A stretch of DNA of 64,000 nt from UBA1723 sp045629285 (GTDB lineage Bacteria > Bacteroidota > Bacteroidia > Bacteroidales > Paludibacteraceae): NCBI GenBank assembly GCA_045629285.1, contig JAZQQY010000038.1:4703-68702 (forward strand). Direction: 5' to 3'. Made by a program: the position numbers and the translations under genes. The notes beneath the pieces are model-generated. The model did no database searches, had not been told where the DNA came from, and was given only the letters and a program-made list of their open reading frames with translations. Numbering within the stretch: position 1 is the first letter of the stretch; each line of letters opens with the position of its first letter. Shown here piece after piece: positions 1-7,101 of the stretch.

Positions 1-617
1 AATCTACATTCATGGTGGAGATGACAGAGGCGTCGAGCATCATCAACAATATCACCGACCGTTCGCTTGTCCTATTCGACGAGTTGGGTCGTGGAACTTC
101 CACTTACGACGGTATTTCGATCGCTTGGGCAATCGTGGAGCATCTTCACGAGAATCCTAAGGCAAATCCAAAGACTCTGTTTGCCACTCACTATCATGAG
201 CTTAACGAGATGGAAAACACATTCGAGCGTGTGAAAAACTACAATGTGTCGGTACGTGAGGCAGAGGGTAAGGTGATATTCCTACGTAAGTTGAAAGAGG
301 GTGGAAGTGAACATAGTTTCGGTATCCACGTTGCAAAATTGGCAGGTATGCCTGCGTCTGTAGTCGAGAGGGCGAATGAGATTCTTCATCGTCTTGAAGA
401 GCAGCATAAGGATACGGATGTCACTACTGAGAAGATCAAGAAAGCGACAGAGCCAAAGGTTCCGGTCGGCACACAATTGAGCATTTTCCAGCTTGACGAT
501 CCTACTCTTTCTCAGGTGCGCGACGAGATTCTGACAATAGATATTGATAATCTTACTCCGCTTGAAGCGTTGAACAAACTTCATGAGGTGAAGAAAATCT
601 TGCTTGGAAGGAGTTAA
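1..617 (+). CDS. mutS: DNA mismatch repair protein MutS, C-terminal part (5' end outside window)
   Basis: Mismatch-recognition ATPase of methyl-independent or MutL-dependent repair. The frame is open from base 3 and reads STFMVEMTEAS, the conserved stretch just after the Walker A region, so the true start lies upstream; the ATG at 12 is internal. Visible are the Walker B/D-loop segment LVLFDELGRGTST, the switch histidine segment FATHYHEL, the helix-turn-helix dimerisation region (GIHVAKLAGMP) and the usual C-terminal tail LTPLEALNKLHEVK. Only the ATPase and C-terminal domains (about 204 residues) are in the window; the mismatch-binding domain is not. The next gene begins 97 bp downstream after a possible hairpin. 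Identification is secure. Confidence 0.97.
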   Translation, partial: STFMVEMTEASSIINNITDRSLVLFDELGRGTSTYDGISIAWAIVEHLHENPKANPKTLFATHYHELNEMENTFERVKNYNVSVREAEGKVIFLRKLKEGGSEHSFGIHVAKLAGMPASVVERANEILHRLEEQHKDTDVTTEKIKKATEPKVPVGTQLSIFQLDDPTLSQVRDEILTIDIDNLTPLEALNKLHEVKKILLGRS

Positions 618-662
618 TTTCCACTAAGTAATTTGTTATTTGAAGATAATGGAATATATTTG

Positions 663-702
663 CTACCAGCTATGGCATAACGCTGTGGTAGGTAGTATAT
701 TT
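663..702 (+). terminator. possible mutS terminator hairpin
   Basis: CTACCAGC (663-670) can pair with GCTGTGGTAG (682-691), and an AT-rich stretch follows. The U-tract is imperfect, so termination may be partial; it lies directly before the lipoprotein gene at 715. Confidence 0.4.
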
Positions 703-714
703 TAAATAGGGACT

Positions 715-1551
715 ATGATAAAACTAAGAAATTTTTGGGTAGTGCTAGCTATTGGCTGCGCTTTTTCTATGGGTACTGCATCATGTAGTGATGACGAGGA
801 GGAACAGAATCCTCAGGAGCAGAATGGTAATAAGGATACTAACAAGCCTGAAGATCAGAAGCAGGACGCTCCAGCAACTCAACCAGAAAAGTTGGGTGAG
901 TCAATGAAGGAAGTTGTGGCTAAGATTGATATCGAGGAAGAGTCTTCACTTCTAAAACAGGCTACACAGATGACCTCAGCTCAGATCGAGACATTGGCTG
1001 AGACACTTGTGGAGTACAACAAGAATAAGGATAACAAAGAGTGGAAGGATTCATTCCTAGGTCAGGCAACAGAAGAAGAGAAGGAGAAAACTGTTGAGCT
1101 TATCGAGAACACAATCAGCAAGATTGAGGCGGAAGGCATCGTTATGGATGAGTTGGACAAGGATATCCTATTGGAGATCGCCAACGAGTATTTCAAGGGT
1201 ACTGATGGCTATGGCGACGGCAAGAAGGCTGGTCTAGAAGAGGGTAAGACTCACGAGAAATTGTGCAACGACCTATACTATAAGTATATGACGGATCTTG
1301 ATTTCTCTACTACAGAAGGCATGTATGCGATGATGTCCGTCGTTACGGGTCTTGATTCTAACCAAAAGGGTGAGTTGATGTCTATTATCTTGGCTTGGGA
1401 TTCTAAGAAGGATGATAAGGATTGGAAGTCAGGATTCATCGAGGGTGTTAATTTGAAGGATCCTGCTGCAGCTGCAGATATGGAAGAAAAACTTAATCAG
1501 ATCGTATCTAACCAGATGGTTATGGGTATGATTATCGGTGTGTTGTCATAA
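715..1551 (+). CDS. lipoprotein of unknown function with an internal repeat
   Basis: Predicted exported lipoprotein of 278 residues. Residues 1-24 form a signal peptide ending in the lipobox-like GTASC, followed by SDDEEE, an acidic stretch typical of surface-exposed Bacteroidota lipoproteins. A low-complexity Gln/Asn/Pro/Lys linker (about 30-60) leads to a helical, acidic domain. Two stretches resemble each other, KDNKEWKDSFL (about residues 103-113) and KDDKDWKSGFI (about 226-236), each preceded by a hydrophobic helix and followed by an acidic helix, so the mature domain looks like a diverged tandem duplication. I do not recognise the family. It is monocistronic between the mutS hairpin and a strong terminator. 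Confidence 0.8.
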   Translation: MIKLRNFWVVLAIGCAFSMGTASCSDDEEEQNPQEQNGNKDTNKPEDQKQDAPATQPEKLGESMKEVVAKIDIEEESSLLKQATQMTSAQIETLAETLVEYNKNKDNKEWKDSFLGQATEEEKEKTVELIENTISKIEAEGIVMDELDKDILLEIANEYFKGTDGYGDGKKAGLEEGKTHEKLCNDLYYKYMTDLDFSTTEGMYAMMSVVTGLDSNQKGELMSIILAWDSKKDDKDWKSGFIEGVNLKDPAAAADMEEKLNQIVSNQMVMGMIIGVLS

Positions 1552-1576
1552 TCGACCACTTATCATATAGATAAAT

Positions 1577-1610
1577 AAAACGCAGACAATTTATATTGCC
1601 TGCGTTTTTT
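1577..1610 (+). terminator. rho-independent terminator after the 715-1551 lipoprotein
   Basis: AAAACGCAG (1577-1585) pairs with CTGCGTTTT (1600-1608), followed by a T run to 1610. The A-rich 5' arm could also serve the convergent rluD transcript. Confidence 0.85.
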
Positions 1611-1696
1611 AACTCTGTAATCCTAGGGTTGCGCTGCGTTTACCTTAGGCTTTAATTGTATCACCCCGTTTGAGTTTATCCCTCTTACATCTTACA

Positions 1697-2779
1697 TTAA
1701 TACTGGTGGTTCTGGTGGAAATTCCTCCATTTTTCCAGCAATGCTCTCATGTCGCTAGGAATTGTGGAATCGAAATCCATCTCCTCGCCTGTGCGTGGAT
1801 GACGGAATCCTAGAGTCTTGGCGTGTAGTGCTTGACGAGGACAGATAGCGAAACAGTTGCTGACAAACTTACGGTAGTTTGATGTGCGTTCACCACGCAA
1901 AATCTCCATGCCACCATATCTTTCGTCGGCAAACAGAGTGTGGCCGATATGCTTCATGTGTACACGGATCTGATGTGTACGGCCTGTCTCAAGAATACAC
2001 TCTACTAAAGTAACATAACCGAATCTTTCCAATACCTTATAGTGAGTCACCGCATGTTTGGCAGACGGATTTTCTCCATTTGGGAAAGTGGTGAACAACA
2101 TTCTATCTTTGGGATCACGAGCGATATCGGCATCGATTGTACCCTCATCCTTCTCCACGTTACCCCAAACTAGAGCATTATAGCGTCGACGAGTAGTCTT
2201 ATTGAAAAACTGCTTTCCTAGATCGCTCTTCGCGTCGTCGTTCTTTGCAATGATAAGTAGGCCGGAAGTGTCCTTGTCGATACGGTGTACGAGACCTAGA
2301 CGCGGGTCTGTAGTGTCGTAGTCGGGATCATCCTTCAAATGCCATGCAAGAGCGTTAAGCAATGTGCCTTGGAAATTACCGAAACCAGGATGCACCACCA
2401 TGCCGGCAGTCTTGTTTACCAACACCACATCCTTGTCTTCATAAACAATATTGATTGGAATATCCTGAGGAATGATAGTGAAATCCGACGGTGGATAGGA
2501 AAGCATGACGGAAATCTCGTCATTTGGCTTCACCTTATAGCTCGACTTCACCGGTTTGCCGTTGGCAAGGATGGTCTGGCAGTCGGCTGCCATCTGTATA
2601 CGATTACGCGACACATGCGGCATCACACCGACCAGGAATTTGTCGATACGCACCATCTTTTTGCCTTCAGGCACACTGAAGTGGAAATGCTCGTGAAGCT
2701 GGCCGTCGTTGCCAAGTTCTGCTTCCGGAGATTCCCCGTCCTGGATTATCTCTATATCTTCGATTTCGTCTTCTTGCAT
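1697..2779 (-). CDS. rluD: 23S rRNA pseudouridine synthase, RluD/RluA family
   Basis: Converts uridines of 23S rRNA (in the RluD type, the helix 69 positions) to pseudouridine. The 360-residue protein has an acidic N-terminal extension (1-40), an S4 RNA-binding domain (about 42-100, VRIDKFLVGVMPHVSRNRIQ) and the RluA-type catalytic domain with the HRIDKDTSG motif; the catalytic Asp is residue 168. The later motif LETGRTHQIRVHM is also present. It is transcribed in the same direction as the PASTA gene upstream, a pairing common in Bacteroidota, although here a decayed PIN gene sits between them. Assignment to RluD rather than another RluA paralogue rests on context and length. Confidence 0.9.
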   Translation of the reverse strand: MQEDEIEDIEIIQDGESPEAELGNDGQLHEHFHFSVPEGKKMVRIDKFLVGVMPHVSRNRIQMAADCQTILANGKPVKSSYKVKPNDEISVMLSYPPSDFTIIPQDIPINIVYEDKDVVLVNKTAGMVVHPGFGNFQGTLLNALAWHLKDDPDYDTTDPRLGLVHRIDKDTSGLLIIAKNDDAKSDLGKQFFNKTTRRRYNALVWGNVEKDEGTIDADIARDPKDRMLFTTFPNGENPSAKHAVTHYKVLERFGYVTLVECILETGRTHQIRVHMKHIGHTLFADERYGGMEILRGERTSNYRKFVSNCFAICPRQALHAKTLGFRHPRTGEEMDFDSTIPSDMRALLEKWRNFHQNHQY

Positions 2780-2785
2780 TTTTAA

Positions 2786-2984
2786 TTAGTATTCGATATC
2801 CAATAGATTTAGAAATTCGTCAGAAGTATATAATGGAATATCTAATTTTCAAAATCTTTTTTGTTGCGAGTAACTACACAGTCCATGCCTGCGGATAATG
2901 CGGAATAGTATTGTACGCTATCTAAAGACTTAATGAATCCCCACAAGTGTTCAATTGCATTCGCTTCCGGCTTCCATTTTCCGT
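2786..2984 (-). pseudogene. remnant of a PIN-domain (VapC-like) toxin gene
   Basis: The complement encodes, in one frame, SVQYYSALSAGMDCVVTRN followed by KKDFEN and a stop. After a one-base shift the next frame gives DIPLYTSDEFLNLLDIEY and a stop at 2786. The D-x-x-Q-YYSA and D-C-x-V-TRN-x-x-DF pattern is the C-terminal acidic region of PIN ribonucleases. Upstream the frame stays open (KWKPEANAIEHLWGFIKSL) but has no clear start, and the catalytic N-terminal half is absent. It is therefore truncated and frameshifted, and sits in the spacer between the PASTA gene and rluD. No antitoxin partner is visible. Reading the fragment as PIN is inference from motif memory. Confidence 0.6.
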
Positions 2985-3034
2985 TTTTTTGTTAAATACT
3001 GTTGCAAATCCCCTTTTGCGGGGTCTTTATATGA

Positions 3035-3943
3035 TTAGTTCCAAAGTCCGTCGCCGCTATCAGGCACAGAATCCTGAACAGTCTCGTCCTTGAATATCTC
3101 TTCTGGTTCCTCTAGCTTCTCCTTTTCAAGTGTCAAGTAAAGGTCGACGCGAGTGCCTGCAGGGACAACCTTACCTGTGATCGGAGTCTGCTTGTAGACC
3201 ACTGCTTTCGCCTTGTCGTCGTCCGACATTCCCTTATCGTATGAGATTGCGCCGATGTTCAAATCTCTCTCGTGAGCTTCGTTTCTTGCTCTTTCAAGAG
3301 TAAGACCACGGAAACTAGTCACGTTGATCTCCTGGTTCGACAAACCGCGTCCGATAACCAATGTTACTGCCGATCCCTCTATCAACTGAGTGTTGGGAGT
3401 GATGATCTTGTCGTGAAACTTAACCTCGATCACGTTTCCGCTCTGCTCCGACGGTACATACTCCAAACTGCTTACTTTCAAACCTACGCTTGTCAACAAG
3501 TTTTCAGCCTGACGTGCAGAACCTTCGCGCACCTCTGGAAGAGAAACCTTCTTTGCGCTGTATGCCTGAATCTTAACGTAGATCTTGCGACCTTCCTTAA
3601 CCTTGGCGCCAGCTTTCGGCACCTGGTCGACAATAGCGCCCGGCTTCATGCCCTTCACGTACATGGAGTCGATCACCTCGTATGTCAATCCGCGGATGCT
3701 AAGAATCTCGCCACCTTCCTTTTCAGTCATGCCGTTCAAGTCAGGAGTCTCGATCTCCTTGCCATGATTAGTGTAGCCGTCAAGCCAACTTGTCACCCAG
3801 ACAAAACCGATGAATATGATGATGATACAAGCAAGTATGCTGATTACCAATGGATTCTTGATGAATCTCTTGAAAAATGGCTCTTTGTTTTTCTTCTTGT
3901 TCTTCTTAGTCGATTCCGACTTTACTTCTATTTCTGTACTCAT
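3035..3943 (-). CDS. membrane-anchored PASTA-domain protein
   Basis: Single-pass inner-membrane protein of 302 residues with a Lys-rich cytoplasmic N-terminus (1-30), a transmembrane helix (about 31-52) and three PASTA repeats outside the membrane (about 64-133, 134-205 and 206-280), then an acidic tail. PASTA domains bind peptidoglycan stem peptides or lipid II-like ligands; there is no kinase domain, so this is the stand-alone Bacteroidota form usually found beside rluD and a D-Ala-D-Ala ligase gene. The frame can be extended upstream to 4219, but that would cross the miaB promoter and overlap miaB. The ATG at 3943 (MSTEIEV) is the sensible start. Confidence 0.88.
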   Translation of the reverse strand: MSTEIEVKSESTKKNKKKNKEPFFKRFIKNPLVISILACIIIIFIGFVWVTSWLDGYTNHGKEIETPDLNGMTEKEGGEILSIRGLTYEVIDSMYVKGMKPGAIVDQVPKAGAKVKEGRKIYVKIQAYSAKKVSLPEVREGSARQAENLLTSVGLKVSSLEYVPSEQSGNVIEVKFHDKIITPNTQLIEGSAVTLVIGRGLSNQEINVTSFRGLTLERARNEAHERDLNIGAISYDKGMSDDDKAKAVVYKQTPITGKVVPAGTRVDLYLTLEKEKLEEPEEIFKDETVQDSVPDSGDGLWN

Positions 3944-3991
3944 TTGAAAATCTATTTCTTCTAAATAAATACAAAAATAAACGAAGATGAG

Positions 3992-3999
3992 TATCTTTG
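3992..3999 (+). promoter_or_regulatory. promoter -7 box for miaB
   Basis: TATCTTTG matches the Bacteroidota primary sigma -7 consensus TAnnTTTG and lies 22 bp before the miaB ATG. Confidence 0.7.
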
Positions 4000-4021
4000 C
4001 AACAATTTTAATATATAAAAG

Positions 4022-5371
4022 ATGAAAACAGACTCTAAATCTGCGACAAAAAAACTTTTTATTGAGACTTACGGTTGCCAGATGAACGTGGCAGATACCG
4101 AAGTTGTGGCTGCAATCATGCAGACAGTAGGCTACGAAATCACTGAGGATATAGCCGAGGCAGACGCCGTGTTTGCCAACACTTGTTCCATCCGTGACAA
4201 CGCGGAGCAGAAGATCCACTCACGTATCCAGTATTTCCAGTCGTTGAAGCGTGATGCCAAGCGCACGGTGATCATCGGAATCATCGGCTGTATGGCTGAG
4301 AGAATGAAGGAGGAGTTACTTCAGACGGGTGTTGTCGACCTTGTGTGTGGACCGGATTCCTATCTCGACCTTCCTAACTTGATCTCTAGCGTGGAGGCGG
4401 GAGAGAAGGCTATCAATGTAGATCTTTCTACTACAGAGACTTACCGCAACGTCATTCCTGCAAGAATCGGACATAGTCGTATATCTGGTTATGTATCGAT
4501 CATGCGTGGCTGCAACAATTTCTGCTCATACTGCATCGTGCCGTACACTCGTGGACGCGAGAGAAGCCGTGCTGTCGACAGTATTCTCAATGAAGTCAAC
4601 GATCTTAGTGAAAAGGGATTCAAGGAGGTGATCCTGCTTGGCCAGAATGTCAATTCTTATCGTTTTGTCGACGAGAACGAAAACGTAACGACATTTGCCC
4701 AGCTACTTGAAATCATCGCTGAGAAGTTCCCGAAAATGCGTATCCGTTTCACAACGTCGCATCCAAAGGATATGACAGACGACATCCTTCATGCGATCGC
4801 CAAGTGGGACAACGTATGTCGACATATCCATCTTGCCGTGCAGAGCGGAAGTTCGGAGGTGTTGAAAGCAATGAACAGAAAATATACACGAGAATGGTTC
4901 TTGGAGAGAATCGCTGCCATCCGTCGCATTATTCCAGATTGCGGTATCACTACCGACATCTTCTGCGGATTCCACGGCGAGACAGAGGAGGATCACAAGC
5001 AGACACTTTCCTTAATGGACGAGGTTGTGTTTGATTCGGCCTTCATGTTCAAGTATTCGGAGCGACCAGGCACATACGCATCCAAATTCTTGCCTGACAA
5101 TATCTCGGAGGAGGTCAAGATCCGCCGTTTGAACGAGATCATCGAGAATCAGACACGACTATCAGCGATCAGCAATGAGCGTGACCTAGGCAAGGTCTTC
5201 GAGGTGCTAGTCGAGGGAAGAAGCAAGAGAAGCGCGGATCAATTATTCGGGCGTACACAGCAGAATAAGGTGGCGGTATTCCCTAAGGGCGACGCGAAGG
5301 TCGGCGATATAGTCCACGTTAAGGTGCTGCAGACTACATCAGCGACATTGATCGGCGAGATAGTAGATTAA
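4022..5371 (+). CDS. miaB: tRNA-2-methylthio-N6-dimethylallyladenosine synthase MiaB
   Basis: Radical-SAM methylthiotransferase that adds the methylthio group to i6A37 of tRNAs reading UNN codons. The 449-residue protein shows the N-terminal UPF0004 domain with its three auxiliary-cluster cysteines C19 (YGCQMN), C55 (NTCSIRD) and C89 (GCMAER). The radical-SAM cluster motif CNNFCSYC follows at C163, C167 and C170, and a C-terminal TRAM domain at about 385-449. YGCQMN and the total length favour MiaB over MtaB or RimO. It is transcribed divergently from the PASTA gene across a 78-bp gap and ends at a clear terminator. Confidence 0.95.
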   Translation: MKTDSKSATKKLFIETYGCQMNVADTEVVAAIMQTVGYEITEDIAEADAVFANTCSIRDNAEQKIHSRIQYFQSLKRDAKRTVIIGIIGCMAERMKEELLQTGVVDLVCGPDSYLDLPNLISSVEAGEKAINVDLSTTETYRNVIPARIGHSRISGYVSIMRGCNNFCSYCIVPYTRGRERSRAVDSILNEVNDLSEKGFKEVILLGQNVNSYRFVDENENVTTFAQLLEIIAEKFPKMRIRFTTSHPKDMTDDILHAIAKWDNVCRHIHLAVQSGSSEVLKAMNRKYTREWFLERIAAIRRIIPDCGITTDIFCGFHGETEEDHKQTLSLMDEVVFDSAFMFKYSERPGTYASKFLPDNISEEVKIRRLNEIIENQTRLSAISNERDLGKVFEVLVEGRSKRSADQLFGRTQQNKVAVFPKGDAKVGDIVHVKVLQTTSATLIGEIVD

Positions 5372-5383
5372 ATGAGAAATTAT

Positions 5384-5425
5384 AAATGCGGAATGCGAAA
5401 TGAAGGTTCAAATTCCGCATTTTTC
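5384..5425 (+). terminator. miaB terminator
   Basis: AAATGCGGAAT (5384-5394) pairs with ATTCCGCATTT (5412-5422) and is followed by a T run. Confidence 0.85.
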
Positions 5426-5454
5426 AATATTTTCTTAAAAAAAATGGTGCAAAT

Positions 5455-5486
5455 TTTGGTTATGTGTTGAGAAATACATACTTTTG
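5455..5486 (+). promoter_or_regulatory. tRNA-Arg promoter
   Basis: TTTG at 5455-5458 and TACTTTTG at 5479-5486 are separated by 20 bp, a close match to the -33/-7 Bacteroidota promoter. The same boxes with the same spacing and the same following bases (CATCGC) precede the tRNA cluster at 52949. Confidence 0.75.
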
Positions 5487-5516
5487 CATCGCTTTTGAAA
5501 GAAAGCAGTTAAGGTA

Positions 5517-5593
5517 GGTCGGGTAGCTCAGCTGGATAGAGCAACAGCCTTCTAAGCTGTGGGTCAAGGGTTCGAATCCCTTCCCGATCACCA
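5517..5593 (+). tRNA. tRNA-Arg (anticodon TCT)
   Basis: Full cloverleaf. Acceptor GGTCGGG pairs with CCCGATC (one G-T). The D-arm runs GCTC...GAGC, the anticodon stem is ACAGC/GCTGT with loop CTTCTAA (TCT at 5551-5553), and the T-arm carries GGTTCGAATCCC. CCA is encoded at 5591-5593. Decodes AGA. Confidence 0.96.
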
Positions 5594-5645
5594 ACATATC
5601 TCCTAACTTATTGAATTTCAATATGTTGGGAGATTTCTTTTTTAA
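5591..5645 (+). terminator. terminator after tRNA-Arg
   Basis: CCAACATAT (5591-5599, sharing the encoded CCA) pairs with ATATGTTGG (5621-5629), and T-rich sequence follows to about 5642. Confidence 0.75.
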
Positions 5646-6122
5646 GTTCCACCCCTTTTTTCCAACCCCTTTTAAGAAAGCAGTTTCTAACTTCCTGACT
5701 ACAGTTTTCCCTAGAATCCATCTTCCAGCAAGTATTATATTCTCATATTCACGGTAGTCATTACAAGACTTCGTGTCTGCAGCCCCATAGTAGGTAACAG
5801 AAAAAGCTGATTCAGGAATACCGGAAGAAATCAGACTTTCTTTCAGTTTTTCGGTATATTTGTCATTTGGAATTTCTGACAAAACCTCCGTTGTCTTGAA
5901 ATCTTTCCAGATAACCATAAGAGTCTTTCCACTTACAAATCTGAGAATATCAGCTACCGACTTTATGAAATTGTCGTATTGGGTATTATCAGGCTCTGTT
6001 CTTCTGTTCAAAACAAATGGGAATGGTATAAACTTCACCCTACTGTTGTACTTGAAAGGAATGTTCAGTAAGGTGAACTTGCTCCCTTTTCCCAAGAGAA
6101 CATCACCAGCACCTTCAAACAC
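5646..6122 (-). pseudogene. decayed mobile-element gene fragment, helicase-like
   Basis: The antisense frame is open from about 6138 down through the tRNA gene, but only the part away from the tRNA looks coding: FIKSVADILRFVSGKTLMVI, the segment SSGIPESAFSVTYYGAADTK and YENIILAGRWILG. This resembles the last part of helicase or strand-invasion ATPases of phages and integrative elements, where a GKTLMVIWK strand is followed by a YYGAADTKSCNDY loop. No good start codon is present (the first possible one is GTG at 6122) and the proposed helicase N-terminus is missing. It sits directly beyond a tRNA 3' end, the usual integration site for mobile elements. No integrase or repeated tRNA 3' end was found. 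Family assignment is tentative. Confidence 0.4.
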
Positions 6123-6268
6123 TGAAATAAAAATATAGTGGCGACCTTATTATATAATGAATGCAAAATAAATGATGAATGATAAATGTGAAATGTTTTT
6201 TAGGCTTTCACAAGGGTCATCCTACAGAATACCTAAATTTGGGAATTTCATGTTTTTTAACATTAGGA

Positions 6269-6276
6269 TACCTTTG
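6269..6276 (+). promoter_or_regulatory. promoter -7 box for the cysteine-rich lipoprotein
   Basis: TACCTTTG lies 22 bp before the ATG at 6299, with a T-rich -33 region around 6252-6258. Confidence 0.65.
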
Positions 6277-6298
6277 CAGCGTAAAAAAAAAATAAAAA

Positions 6299-6937
6299 AT
6301 GAAACGTAAATTTTTAATGATCGTGCTTTCCGCTTTCCTATTCTCTTGCGGAAATTCAGAAAAAAAGAGTAATGAGTCTACTTCATCTGACGAGGTGCCA
6401 GCATGCTGTAAAAACAAAGGTAATGAAGCAACGTCTTCCGACAATGTGCCAGAGTGTTGCAAAAATAAAGGAATGGAAATGCTGTTTCCCTCAGAAGTGT
6501 CAGCAAAAGGTGATTCATATCTTGGCAAAGAAGTTGCCGTACGCGGTTTTGTGAAAAAAGTATGTCACTGTTCTGGTAAAAAATGTCAATTGGCTGACAA
6601 CGATGAGTCTGAAGTTTCTTTGACAGTATTTGCTAACGATGAGATTGGCAAATTTAGCCAAGAACTGACAGGCAAAAACGTGAAATACATCGGTGTGGTG
6701 AAAGAAAACAGAATCACTAAAGAGATGATAGCAGCATTTGAAGCAAAACAGGCTGAAGCAGCAGCAAGCGAACAGAAATCATGTTGCAGTGCAAAAAAAG
6801 AGGAGAGCGAAAGTGAACACAAACACTGTAGCAAGAGCAAGGATTACAGTGAGATGAAGAAATGGATGGAATATAATCAAAAAGACTACTATCCAACTTA
6901 TTACGTAGAGGCACAGACATTCGAAGTAATGGAATAA
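6299..6937 (+). CDS. cysteine-rich lipoprotein, possible metal binding
   Basis: Exported lipoprotein of 212 residues with signal peptide and lipobox cysteine C17 (LFSC). Two near-repeats, VPACCKNKG and VPECCKNKG, give vicinal cysteine pairs at 36-37 and 53-54. The core (about 66-130) resembles an OB-fold: YLGKEVAVRGFVKKVCHCSGK, with C89-x-C91 and C96. The tail adds KSCCSAKK and HKHCSKSK. So many Cys and His residues in an exported protein suggest binding of a soft metal, but no family with known function is recognised. It has its own promoter and precedes the TonB-receptor/HMA gene set, which supports a metal-related role by context only. Confidence 0.75.
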   Translation: MKRKFLMIVLSAFLFSCGNSEKKSNESTSSDEVPACCKNKGNEATSSDNVPECCKNKGMEMLFPSEVSAKGDSYLGKEVAVRGFVKKVCHCSGKKCQLADNDESEVSLTVFANDEIGKFSQELTGKNVKYIGVVKENRITKEMIAAFEAKQAEAAASEQKSCCSAKKEESESEHKHCSKSKDYSEMKKWMEYNQKDYYPTYYVEAQTFEVME

Positions 6938-6945
6938 TCCCATCT

Positions 6946-7048
6946 ATCCCCCTGACAATCATTGATATTTTTGAATTAAACAAAGGAATCCCTTTCAATT
7001 CTTTTAAGTTGTACGACTGACAAGATAGGAAGGGGACTCCAGGGGGAT
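6946..7048 (+). promoter_or_regulatory. promoter and structured leader before the DUF4876-like gene
   Basis: ATCCCCCTG (6946-6954) is the exact inverse of CAGGGGGAT (7040-7048). Between them lies a -7 box TATTTTTG (6966-6973) and a local inverted repeat AAAGG/CCCTTT. The gene starts at 7102, so a transcript from this promoter would carry a leader of about 120 nt. The outer stem could alternatively act as terminator of the upstream lipoprotein transcript. Confidence 0.35.
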
Positions 7049-7101
7049 TATTGTGTCAAAATTTTTGAAACAACCAATTAAACATCAACTATAGAATTCA
7101 A

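Noticed and set aside
3944..4219. N-terminal extension of the PASTA protein
   Set aside because: It would overlap miaB and its promoter, and it adds residues without PASTA-protein character.
5460..5645. Antisense frame running through the tRNA-Arg gene
   Set aside because: This part only reads the complement of the tRNA and its terminator; the plausible coding relic lies beyond 5646.
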